From Oscillospiraceae bacterium (lineage in GTDB: Bacteria; Bacillota; Clostridia; Oscillospirales; UBA644), in the NCBI GenBank assembly GCA_015067305.1, contig SVMT01000010.1:1-64000 (forward strand): a stretch of 64,000 bases of DNA, written 5' to 3'. Below, piece by piece: positions 1-7,924 of the stretch; the stretch's first letter is position 1, and each line of letters opens with the position of its first letter. The translations under genes and the position numbers were made by a program. Below the pieces are notes generated by a model. It was not told the DNA's origin. It did no database searches and saw nothing but the letters and a program-made list of their open reading frames with translations.

Positions 1-969
1 AATAATTTTGCCATGACTCATACCGAATGGCGTTGCATAGACAGAAACGGTGATATGTTCAATGCAATGTCCTACGCATTTCCCGAGGTTCAAAAGCATA
101 TTACCAAACATATTGTTCAATCTGCAGAGTCGGGCTGTGATGCTGTAACTTTAATTGCGCACAGGGGTATTCCTTATGTGCAGTATGAAAAACCTGTTGC
201 AGACAGATTCTATGAGCTTTATGGGGAATATCCCTACGAGCTTCCTCTTGATGAGCCCAGACTTCATGCCCTCCATTGTGAGATAATGACAGAGTTTGCA
301 AGGGGTGTAAGAAAAGCTCTTGATGAAACATACGGTAAAGACAAGGTTAAACTTCATTTGCGTACAATGTACAGTCTTCATGATACCAAATATATCGGCA
401 TTGATGTTGAAGAATGGGCAAAAGAAGGGCTGATTGATACTGTAATTGTCTATGCTCAAAGACATTACGACCTTTATGACGGTGATATCTGGCAGGAGGG
501 TAAGGAATATAGAATAGATATTGATAAATATACAGATTATGTTGTGAAAATGGGAAGATGTTCTAATTCCCACCTTGACCACGATGTTTTCTATCCATTC
601 ATCGGTCCGTATACGAATTACAAAGGTGAAATATGTGGTCCAAAAACAGAGCAAGAAAGAATAGATCAATGGAACAGCCTTGAAGAGAGGTATGGTGTGA
701 AAGTATATATTGAACTTATGCCAAGACTTATGTATAATGAGGAGTTCCGAAAATGGGCGCTTGATCTTTACGGTCTCGGAGTTAAACGCTTCGGAATATG
801 GGATTCATTTATGCGTGTTTGGTCAAATTCCATGTGGAAAACTCTTTCAAAAATAGGTCATAAGGAAGATCTTGCACAAATGGATACAAGCAGTCATGTG
901 AAGTATTACAGAATATCCAAACTCGGAGCTTATCATATTGGCAGATACAGTCCTACATGGGGAGGTTAA
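1..969 (+). CDS. GHL10-type TIM-barrel glycosidase-like protein, 5' end outside window
   Basis: The reading frame is open from the first bases of the window (codons for N, N, F, A precede the first ATG at 13), so the true start lies upstream and the product is 5' truncated. The visible ~320 residues look like the C-terminal part of a GHL10/DUF187-like TIM barrel. The segment GIDVEEWAKEGLIDTVIV matches the corresponding segment (FDAETWVKEGLVDVLV) of the lipoprotein at 16628-18247, and RFGIWDSFMR occupies the place of a late barrel strand. It stops 4 bp before the next gene, whose Shine-Dalgarno site (GGAGG, 961-965) lies in its last codons, so the two are translationally close. The likely role is hydrolysis or recognition of a polysaccharide; the substrate is unknown. 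Because the N-terminus is unseen, secretion cannot be judged. Confidence 0.6.
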   Translation, partial: NNFAMTHTEWRCIDRNGDMFNAMSYAFPEVQKHITKHIVQSAESGCDAVTLIAHRGIPYVQYEKPVADRFYELYGEYPYELPLDEPRLHALHCEIMTEFARGVRKALDETYGKDKVKLHLRTMYSLHDTKYIGIDVEEWAKEGLIDTVIVYAQRHYDLYDGDIWQEGKEYRIDIDKYTDYVVKMGRCSNSHLDHDVFYPFIGPYTNYKGEICGPKTEQERIDQWNSLEERYGVKVYIELMPRLMYNEEFRKWALDLYGLGVKRFGIWDSFMRVWSNSMWKTLSKIGHKEDLAQMDTSSHVKYYRISKLGAYHIGRYSPTWGG

Positions 970-973
970 TTTT

Positions 974-2938
974 ATGGAAAATATTATCAGAGTAAAAAAC
1001 GGTGAGTCTATAGTTGCGGCTCAGCAGAAAGCAAGAGAATTAAAAAATGCGACAGTTATAGTTGAAAAAGGCGTTTATAGTGAAAGCCTTGAATTTGACG
1101 AAAGAGACAATGGCACGACCTATATCGGTGAGGGTGCAGTTCTTACCGGAGGTCTTGAAGTCTCTTATTCCGAAACAAAAGATATTCCCGACGAAATAAA
1201 AGCAAGACTTACACCCGAAGCGGCGGCAAAAGTAAGATGTATTGACCTGACTGCATACGGTTTTACCAAAGACGATTGGGGAGAGGTTTATCCAATAGGC
1301 GCATATCATACGGCACGTAAGTATGACGATGTGAAACTTGGTGTTAATATGGAGGTCTTTTCCGACGGCAAGAGAATGAAGATTGCCCGTTATCCGAATG
1401 AGGGCTATTTGAAACTTGATAATGTCAAGGATCAAGGAGACCCCGGTGAGTTTCCACCACAAAACTATTGGGAAAACTGGGAAGAGAGACGAAACCATGA
1501 CGGTGGTTCTTATATTATAGATAGAGATACTAATAAATATATCTCCAAATGGAAAGAGCCTGAAACCGCCTGGATGTTCGGTTATTTCTATTGGGATTGG
1601 GCTGACGCTTCAACTCCTGTTAAAAAGATAGACAATATTAACAGAGCCGTATATCCTGAATTTGTTGCAAGATTTGGAGCAAGGGCGGGCGCTGATTATT
1701 ACTTCTTCAATGTACTTGAAGAACTTGATGCACCCGGTGAATACTATCTTGACAGAAAAAACGGTCTTCTTTACGTTTATACTTATAATGTGGGAGACAA
1801 GATAGAAATATCTCTCAGCGAAAAGCCTCTTGTTAATGCTTCAAATGTTGAGAACATGACTTTTGAAGGCTTTGAATTCAAATGCGCACGTAATAGCGGT
1901 GTAATTATCTCAGGTAACAAAAATACTGTTAAAAACTGTCTTGTTAAGAATGTCGCCACACACGGTATCGTTATTGACGGCTACGAAAATACTGTTGATA
2001 ACTGCGAGGTGACACGTACAGGCTGTGGCGGTATTTACCTTAGCGGTGGCGACAGAATGACACTTACACCTGCCAATAATAAGGCTACAAATAACCTTAT
2101 TCACGATTATTCCGAAGTTTATCAGACATATCAGCCGGGTATTAATATCGAGGGCGTAGGCCAAATATGTGCTCATAATGAGATCTATAATACCCCTCAC
2201 GAAGCAATTCAGTATATAGGTAATAATCATCTCATTGAATACAATTACCTCCACGAGGTCGTTCTGTATTCCGCAGATGCAGGCGCAATTTATACAGGCA
2301 GGGATTTTGCAGGTTACGGTACTGTTATTCGCTACAATATTCTCAAAAACGTTGGTGGAGAAGAGCTCCATCCTGAGGGTATTTATTGGGATGATGCTCA
2401 GCCGGGTCAGACTGCTTATGGCAATATCCTTATAAATGTAGGTCATTGGGCGTTTGAGGTCGGCGGCGGCAGAGACTGTGTTGTCAGAGATAATATCATC
2501 GTAAATTCCGGTGGAGAACCTCTCCATTACGACGACAGAGCTTATGATGGTTTCTTTAATGACGGTTGGTACAGATCACATATTATGGTTGAAAACGAAG
2601 GTGAATACAAAAATCTTGTAACAATACCTTATAAAGAGGGTGTATGGGCTGAAAAATTCCCGGCTCTTGCAAAAGTTGAAATTGCATTTGCCAAAAAGGA
2701 TTCTCCCGATTTTGTGGTCTATCCCGCAAATGGTATTGTTGAAAACAATATTATAATACGTGATAAGGGCAATAATTTCGATATTTACGATACCGTTTAT
2801 AAATACAGCCATATCGGTGTTAATCCCGAATTTAAGACTTGCGAAGAAGCAGGTTTCGACCTTGAAACTCTTAAATTTAAGGTGCAGCCCGAAAACTTCC
2901 CCGAAATTCCTGTTGAAAAAATAGGCAGAAATAAATAA
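974..2938 (+). CDS. right-handed parallel beta-helix protein (GH141/pectate-lyase-like fold)
   Basis: This 654-residue protein starts at ATG 974, 8 bp after GGAGG. An upstream in-frame ATG at 938 would overlap the previous gene and lacks a ribosome site. Residues ~1-60 form a strand-rich cap (TVIVEKGVY, TYIGEGAVLTGG), residues ~230-280 carry the segment NVLEELDAPGEYYLDRKNGL, common in GH141-like beta-helix enzymes, and from about 300 to 560 there are parallel beta-helix coils of the N-T-V-x-N-C type (KNTVKNCLVKN, ENTVDNCEVTR). No signal peptide is seen, so the protein is probably cytoplasmic. It likely acts on a polysaccharide-derived oligosaccharide together with the neighbouring GHL10-like gene. 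The exact activity (glycosidase, lyase or epimerase) cannot be read from the sequence. A 20-bp-stem hairpin follows directly. Confidence 0.7.
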   Translation: MENIIRVKNGESIVAAQQKARELKNATVIVEKGVYSESLEFDERDNGTTYIGEGAVLTGGLEVSYSETKDIPDEIKARLTPEAAAKVRCIDLTAYGFTKDDWGEVYPIGAYHTARKYDDVKLGVNMEVFSDGKRMKIARYPNEGYLKLDNVKDQGDPGEFPPQNYWENWEERRNHDGGSYIIDRDTNKYISKWKEPETAWMFGYFYWDWADASTPVKKIDNINRAVYPEFVARFGARAGADYYFFNVLEELDAPGEYYLDRKNGLLYVYTYNVGDKIEISLSEKPLVNASNVENMTFEGFEFKCARNSGVIISGNKNTVKNCLVKNVATHGIVIDGYENTVDNCEVTRTGCGGIYLSGGDRMTLTPANNKATNNLIHDYSEVYQTYQPGINIEGVGQICAHNEIYNTPHEAIQYIGNNHLIEYNYLHEVVLYSADAGAIYTGRDFAGYGTVIRYNILKNVGGEELHPEGIYWDDAQPGQTAYGNILINVGHWAFEVGGGRDCVVRDNIIVNSGGEPLHYDDRAYDGFFNDGWYRSHIMVENEGEYKNLVTIPYKEGVWAEKFPALAKVEIAFAKKDSPDFVVYPANGIVENNIIIRDKGNNFDIYDTVYKYSHIGVNPEFKTCEEAGFDLETLKFKVQPENFPEIPVEKIGRNK

Positions 2939-2953
2939 TGTATAATACCTCTA

Positions 2954-3002
2954 TATAAATAATGAGATCCACCGAGATTTTTGGTGGATCTCATTATTTA
3001 TA
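2954..3002 (+). terminator. perfect 20-bp hairpin after the beta-helix gene
   Basis: The arms 2954-2973 and 2983-3002 are perfectly complementary over 20 bp around a 9-nt loop (2974-2982). It starts 15 bp after the stop codon of the beta-helix gene. No strong T-run follows, so it may act as a terminator or as a barrier that protects the 3' end. It separates this gene pair from the phosphatase array. Confidence 0.7.
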
Positions 3003-3079
3003 GGAATTGGGCTCGGATTTTGAATGTGTTTTGAATGTATTATAATACAAAAATCAAGTGACAAATAAGGAGAAAATAA

Positions 3080-3136
3080 ATGTTACGAAAATCTTTTGAA
3101 TCGTTATATTTGAAAAAGGACTTGACTTTATCATGA
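3080..3136 (+). CDS. possible 18-residue leader peptide
   Basis: A start ATG at 3080 is preceded by AAGGAG (3067-3072) at normal spacing and followed by 17 more codons and TGA at 3134-3136. The peptide is basic and hydrophobic (MLRKSFESLYLKKDLTLS). Its last codons overlap the -35 box and spacer of the promoter at 3122-3150 that drives the next gene. A weak promoter-like match (TATAAT at 3041-3046) lies upstream. It could be a regulatory leader or a chance ribosome-site/ORF combination; no homologue is recognised. Confidence 0.25.
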   Translation: MLRKSFESLYLKKDLTLS

Positions 3137-3150
3137 TAATGTTGTATAAT
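3122..3150 (+). promoter_or_regulatory. sigma-A promoter of the phosphatase-LamG array
   Basis: The -35 TTGACT (3122-3127) and -10 TATAAT (3145-3150) are separated by 17 bp. The in-frame ATG at 3133 lies inside the spacer, which rules it out as the start of the downstream gene. The predicted transcript starts near 3157 and meets the ribosome site GAAGGAG at 3165-3171. Confidence 0.8.
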
Positions 3151-3180
3151 AAAAAGAAAAAGCTGAAGGAGATTGAATAT

Positions 3181-4746
3181 ATGTCAGAAAGAACTATATA
3201 TAAACACGTTGTAGTCGTTGGACTTGACGGTATGGGTGTGTATAATAAAAATGCAAATACTCCTTGTATGGATAAAATTTTTGAAAACGGCGCAGTTACT
3301 TATGAAGCTCTTTCCATGAGTCCCACCAGCAGTGCTGAAAACTGGGGTTCAATGCTTCTCGGTGCGTCTCCCGAAATACATAGAATGTCCAACGAAATGG
3401 ATATGCGCAGAAGAAATACAGGTGAAGTATTTCCGTCTGTGTTTAAGCGTATAAGGGAAGCTATGCCAGAAGCAAGGCTTTCATCTTTTGTTAACTGGAG
3501 ACCTATAAACGGAATGCTTATTGAAGACGGCATTGATGTCGTTTTTGATAACAGAGGTAACGATCCTGAACTTTGCGATATTATCATTCCTGAAATAGAT
3601 AATAAGCCCACATTCCTTTTTATCCAGTTTGATGATATCGACGGTCAGGGTCACGGTACAGGTTACGGTAGTGCCGAATATCTTGCAAAGATCGAAGAGG
3701 AAGATTCCTTTGTCGGCAGAATATACGATGCGTACGTGAAGAACGGAATTATTGACGATACTCTTTTTATTGCAGTTGCCGATCATGGCGGTATACTTAC
3801 AGGTCACGGTTCATATTCAGATGGCGAGAAATATATATATCTTGCTGCAACAGGTAAAAATGTTCAGAAAGGAACTATAGGTCCTGCCTATACAAGAGAT
3901 ATCTCAGCCATTGTTCTTTATGCTCTCGGAATAGATTTCCCCGAATATGAAGAAAAAGGATTTTCATCACAGGTTCCCGACGGTATTTTTCCTGAAATAA
4001 ACAGTTTATATAAAACAGTCAACTCCAAAGATCTTTATTTTGAATACAGACCAACACCTGACTATAACGGAAAAAAAGGACTTTCTGAATTTATTGATTC
4101 GAATAAGCTCAGACTTGCGATAGATTTTGATGGCGAAATTAAGGATATCAGTGGTAAAAATACCCTTGAAGAACACGGCAAAATAGCTTACGAAGACGGT
4201 GTTTACGGTAAATGCGGCGTTCTTGGAGATAACGGATATATTACTGTAAAAGATTTTAAATTGGGTACAGGCAGTTTTTCATTTGGTTATTGGACAAAAA
4301 TAGATCCAAATATTGAAGAGGGACATTCCATATGTGCAAATAAAGACTGGTTCTGGAGATACAGAGCTGGAAAGGGTATAGGTGTTGCATTCAGAGCTCA
4401 CGATATTATTTTCAATCTTGCTGACGGAAATACTCGTTTTGAAATAACGACAGGCTTCCCGTTGGATATCGGAAGTGGATGGATACATATTCTTCAGGTC
4501 GTGGATAAAGAGAATAAAAAAGTCAGAATATATATGAATTTCAAGGAAGTATATGTTGCTGATATTTATGAACGCCTCGAAGATGATATTGACACGGAAT
4601 TTCCTTTCAATATTGGCAATGACGGTCTTGGTACTTTCAGTAATGACAGGTATCATCAGAATATTTACATCGATGATCTTATGATCTTCGGAGATGCTTT
4701 GATTGATAGTGAAATTGAAAAGCTTTCAGAATATTATAGTATATAA
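3181..4746 (+). CDS. alkaline-phosphatase-superfamily hydrolase fused to LamG domain, copy 1
   Basis: This 521-residue protein starts at ATG 3181, 9 bp after GAAGGAG. Residues ~1-270 are an alkaline-phosphatase/nucleotide-pyrophosphatase-like domain. It has the first metal Asp in VGLDGMG, a nucleophile region SPTSSAENW, a D-x-x-G-H metal motif (DIDGQGHG), and the ADHGG...GHG metal motifs. Residues ~320-520 form a concanavalin-type LamG domain (GSFSFGYWTK, NIGNDGLGTFSN, IDDLMIFG). There is no signal peptide, so it should be cytoplasmic. It is the first of four tandem paralogues, probably co-transcribed from 3122-3150. The substrate may be a phosphodiester- or sulfate-decorated sugar, but a CxPxR sulfatase signature is absent. 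Phosphatase, phosphodiesterase and phosphonate hydrolase remain open. Confidence 0.8.
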   Translation: MSERTIYKHVVVVGLDGMGVYNKNANTPCMDKIFENGAVTYEALSMSPTSSAENWGSMLLGASPEIHRMSNEMDMRRRNTGEVFPSVFKRIREAMPEARLSSFVNWRPINGMLIEDGIDVVFDNRGNDPELCDIIIPEIDNKPTFLFIQFDDIDGQGHGTGYGSAEYLAKIEEEDSFVGRIYDAYVKNGIIDDTLFIAVADHGGILTGHGSYSDGEKYIYLAATGKNVQKGTIGPAYTRDISAIVLYALGIDFPEYEEKGFSSQVPDGIFPEINSLYKTVNSKDLYFEYRPTPDYNGKKGLSEFIDSNKLRLAIDFDGEIKDISGKNTLEEHGKIAYEDGVYGKCGVLGDNGYITVKDFKLGTGSFSFGYWTKIDPNIEEGHSICANKDWFWRYRAGKGIGVAFRAHDIIFNLADGNTRFEITTGFPLDIGSGWIHILQVVDKENKKVRIYMNFKEVYVADIYERLEDDIDTEFPFNIGNDGLGTFSNDRYHQNIYIDDLMIFGDALIDSEIEKLSEYYSI

Positions 4747-4759
4747 TTAGGGGAAGAAT

Positions 4760-6322
4760 ATGAGAACAGTATATAAATATGTCGCAATAGTGGCGCTTGA
4801 CGGTATGGGGAATTTTAATCTTAAAACTCCCACTCCATGTATGGACAAGATTTTTGAAAACGGAGCTGTTACCAATTACGGTCTTTCAATGAGTCCAACA
4901 TCAAGTACCGAAAATTGGCCTACAATGTTCATGGGAGTAGCTCCTGAGGTTCACGCTGTATTAAATGAGGTCGATAATGGTAGGATCAATACAGGAGATA
5001 GATTCCCTACGATATTTAAACGTGTAAGGGATGCAATGCCTGAGGCGCGTATCTCATCTTTTGCAAGTTGGGCAACTATAAATAAATATATGATAGAACA
5101 GGATATTGGTGTAAACTTCTATTGTGCTCATGACGAGGATATTTTGCAGCCTATTATTGATGAAGTAGCAAATAAACCTACTCTTTTCTTTGCTTATTTT
5201 GAAGATATTGACAGTGCAGGACACAATGGTGACTGGGGTGATGAAAACTATCTTAAAAAAGTTACAGAACAGGACGGATATGTCGGTAAAATATATGACG
5301 CATATGAAAAAGCAGGAATCCTTGATGAGACCCTATTCCTTGTTGTAACCGATCATGGCGGTATCAGATGCGGTCACGGAGCTTATTCAGATACTGAAAG
5401 ATACATTTATTTCGCAGCTGCGGGTAAAGGTATTGAAAAGAGCGAAATAGGAACATATTACACAATGGATATGGCTGCCGTGGTTTTGTATGCTCTCGGA
5501 TTGGATGTTCCCGAATATGAAGAAGGCGTATTTACTTCTCAGATTCCTGATGGGCTTTTCCCTGAAATAAACGGAACATACCGTAAACCCGAAGAATCTT
5601 TCCTTGAATTTGAAGAAAGAAAAACTCCTGAATTTAAAGGTGAAAACGGTCTTACTAAATTTATTCCCGAAGAAAAGATCAAGCTGGCATTGTTTATGGA
5701 CGGAGATGTTTCTGATGCAAGCGGAAACTATGAGACCTCAGAAGTCGGAAAAGTTGAATATGTCACAGGTGCTTACGGCAAAGGTTGTATCCTCGGTAAA
5801 AACGGTCATATAAATATTAAAGGTCTTAAATTCGGTAAAGAAAGTTTCACTGTTTCTTATTGGGCAAAGGTCGATCTTTCAATAGATGAGGGCTTTTGTG
5901 TATTCTCAAACAAGAACTGGTTCTGGAGAAACAGAGGAGATCACGGTCTCGGACTATCATTCAGAGCGCATGATGCGGTCTTCAATATGGGATATGGAGA
6001 TGGTCGTCAAGAAACAGATGCGGGCTTCCCCTTAACTGTCGGCGGCGGTTGGATACATGTTATTATGGTCGCAGACAGGGAAAATAAAAAGATGAATACT
6101 TATTTTAATTTTAAAAAGGTTTATTCAGCTGATATGTTTGATCGTATTGCAGAGCTTGATATTGATAATGGTATGGATTTCAATGTCGGAAATGACGGTC
6201 TCGGAACATTCAGCAATGAAAAATACGACATGCAGCTTCAGATGGATGACCTTATCGTTTTCGGTACGGCGCTTACTGAAGAAGATATCTCAGGTCTTAA
6301 AGCGTATTACAGTCTGAAATGA
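4760..6322 (+). CDS. alkaline-phosphatase-superfamily hydrolase fused to LamG domain, copy 2
   Basis: This is a 520-residue paralogue starting at ATG 4760 after AGGGG (4749-4753), 13 bp downstream of copy 1. The same motifs appear in the same order: VALDGMG, SPTSSTENW, DIDSAGHNG, TDHGG and CGHG, followed by a C-terminal LamG domain with ESFTVSYWAK, NVGNDGLGTFSN and MDDLIVFG. The residue two places after PT is Ser, as in the other three copies, which suggests a Ser nucleophile rather than Thr. There is no export signal. It lies between copies 1 and 3 in one transcription unit. By eye it is more like copy 1 than like copies 3 and 4 in the nucleophile and helix regions. Confidence 0.8.
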   Translation: MRTVYKYVAIVALDGMGNFNLKTPTPCMDKIFENGAVTNYGLSMSPTSSTENWPTMFMGVAPEVHAVLNEVDNGRINTGDRFPTIFKRVRDAMPEARISSFASWATINKYMIEQDIGVNFYCAHDEDILQPIIDEVANKPTLFFAYFEDIDSAGHNGDWGDENYLKKVTEQDGYVGKIYDAYEKAGILDETLFLVVTDHGGIRCGHGAYSDTERYIYFAAAGKGIEKSEIGTYYTMDMAAVVLYALGLDVPEYEEGVFTSQIPDGLFPEINGTYRKPEESFLEFEERKTPEFKGENGLTKFIPEEKIKLALFMDGDVSDASGNYETSEVGKVEYVTGAYGKGCILGKNGHINIKGLKFGKESFTVSYWAKVDLSIDEGFCVFSNKNWFWRNRGDHGLGLSFRAHDAVFNMGYGDGRQETDAGFPLTVGGGWIHVIMVADRENKKMNTYFNFKKVYSADMFDRIAELDIDNGMDFNVGNDGLGTFSNEKYDMQLQMDDLIVFGTALTEEDISGLKAYYSLK

Positions 6323-6336
6323 AAGGAATAATGAAA

Positions 6337-7908
6337 ATGGGAAGAAATGTATATAAACATGTTGTTATCGTAGGTATTGATGGTATGGGCAATTTCCTTA
6401 CAAAGACTCCCACTCCAAATATCGATAGGATTTTTGAAAATCACGCAAAAACATATAATGCTCTTTCGATGAGCCCCACTATCAGCGCTCAGAACTGGTG
6501 CGCTATGCTTATGGGTTGTTCTCCCGAAGTACACGGGTTTACAAACAGTACTGTAGGTAGAGTTAAAAATACCCATGAAAATCTTCCTTCTATATTTAAA
6601 AGAGTTCGTGACGCTAAACCTGATGCTCATATAGCGGCTTACAGCCATTGGCAGGGATTGATCGAAAGTCTTGTTGATGATGATATGAATGTCGAAACAG
6701 GTTTTGCCAGATCCGATGAGATCGTTTGTAATATGGCTGTTGAAGCAGTATCAAGGAAGCCTGATTTTATGTATATCCTTTTCGAAGAGGTTGACAAAGC
6801 CGGTCACGGAAGTGAATACGGTGGAGAAGAGTATCTTGAAACTATTACGAGAGAAGACGGATATACAGGCAGAATCTATGAAGCTTATGAAAAAGCAGGA
6901 ATCATAGACGAAACACTTTTCCTTGTTATTACGGACCATGGCGGCATCAGAAACGGTCACGGCGGTTATACTGATGAGGAAAAATATATCTTCCTCGGTG
7001 CTGCAGGTAAATATGTGCCGAAAGGAGAGATAGAATTCGCCTTCACAAGAGACCTTTCCGCTATAGTGCTTTACGCTCTTGGAATAGATGTTCCTGAATA
7101 CAAAGAAGGAGCTTTTACATCTCAGGTGCCTCACGGTATTTTCCCCGAAGTAAATAATAGCTATTATAAAGTAGAACCCAAACGCTTTGACAGAGAAAGT
7201 GTTCCTACTCCTGATATCAACGGAGAAAAAGGTCTTTATAAGTTTATTGATAAAGATCGTATCAGATTTGCCATGTTTATGGATAACAGTATTGAGGATG
7301 CTACCGGTAATTATGTAATGGAACAGCACAATCTTGTTAAGTATTACAGCGAAGGTATTTATGGTGCAAGAGGAGAGTTCGGCAGAACAGGACATGTCAC
7401 AGTTAAAGATTTTAAAGTAGGCACTGGAAGTTTCTCATTTGCTTTCTGGGCAAAAGTCGACAGATCTCTTGATGAGGGTGTTGTTGTATTTGCAAATAAA
7501 AACTGGTTCTGGAGAGACAGGGCAGATAACGGTATAGGTTTTTCTTTCAGAGCAAGCGGAACATCCATGAGTCTTGGTATTCCCGGAGATCAGGAAGAAT
7601 ATGAGGGAGGTTTCCCCCTGGATGTCGATGATAACGGCTGGATTCATATAGCTGTTGCAGTTAATAAAGAGACCAAAATGTATGAGCTTTATTATAACTT
7701 TAAACTTGCTTATACAGCAAAAATAGAAGACGAATTCCTCGCCGCAGGGGATACCGATCTTCCGTTTACGGTCGGAAATGACGGCCTTGGAACTTTCTCC
7801 AACGAAAAATATGATCTTATCATCAATATGGATGACTTCATTTTCTTTGGTGATGCCGTTTCACAGGAAGATGTTTCAAAACTTGCTGAATATTACGGAA
7901 TGAATTGA
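6337..7908 (+). CDS. alkaline-phosphatase-superfamily hydrolase fused to LamG domain, copy 3
   Basis: Three in-frame ATGs (6319, 6331, 6337) are available. 6337 is chosen because AAAGGA (6322-6327) is 9 bp upstream and because it gives the MGR-x-VYKHV start shared with copy 4. The 523-residue product has VGIDGMG, SPTISAQNW, EEVDKAGHG, TDHGG and NGHGGYTDEEKYIFL, then the LamG part with GSFSFAFWAKVD, NKNWFWRDRADNGIGF and TVGNDGLGTFSN. All metal ligands expected for the superfamily are present, so the enzyme should be active. It is closest to copy 4, implying a recent duplication of this pair. Cytoplasmic location is inferred from the missing signal peptide. Confidence 0.8.
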   Translation: MGRNVYKHVVIVGIDGMGNFLTKTPTPNIDRIFENHAKTYNALSMSPTISAQNWCAMLMGCSPEVHGFTNSTVGRVKNTHENLPSIFKRVRDAKPDAHIAAYSHWQGLIESLVDDDMNVETGFARSDEIVCNMAVEAVSRKPDFMYILFEEVDKAGHGSEYGGEEYLETITREDGYTGRIYEAYEKAGIIDETLFLVITDHGGIRNGHGGYTDEEKYIFLGAAGKYVPKGEIEFAFTRDLSAIVLYALGIDVPEYKEGAFTSQVPHGIFPEVNNSYYKVEPKRFDRESVPTPDINGEKGLYKFIDKDRIRFAMFMDNSIEDATGNYVMEQHNLVKYYSEGIYGARGEFGRTGHVTVKDFKVGTGSFSFAFWAKVDRSLDEGVVVFANKNWFWRDRADNGIGFSFRASGTSMSLGIPGDQEEYEGGFPLDVDDNGWIHIAVAVNKETKMYELYYNFKLAYTAKIEDEFLAAGDTDLPFTVGNDGLGTFSNEKYDLIINMDDFIFFGDAVSQEDVSKLAEYYGMN

Positions 7909-7924
7909 AGAAAGGAATATGAAT

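Noticed and set aside
3133-3180. A 16-residue N-terminal extension of phosphatase copy 1.
   Set aside because: The ATG at 3133 lies in the spacer of the promoter at 3122-3150 and would not be on the transcript.
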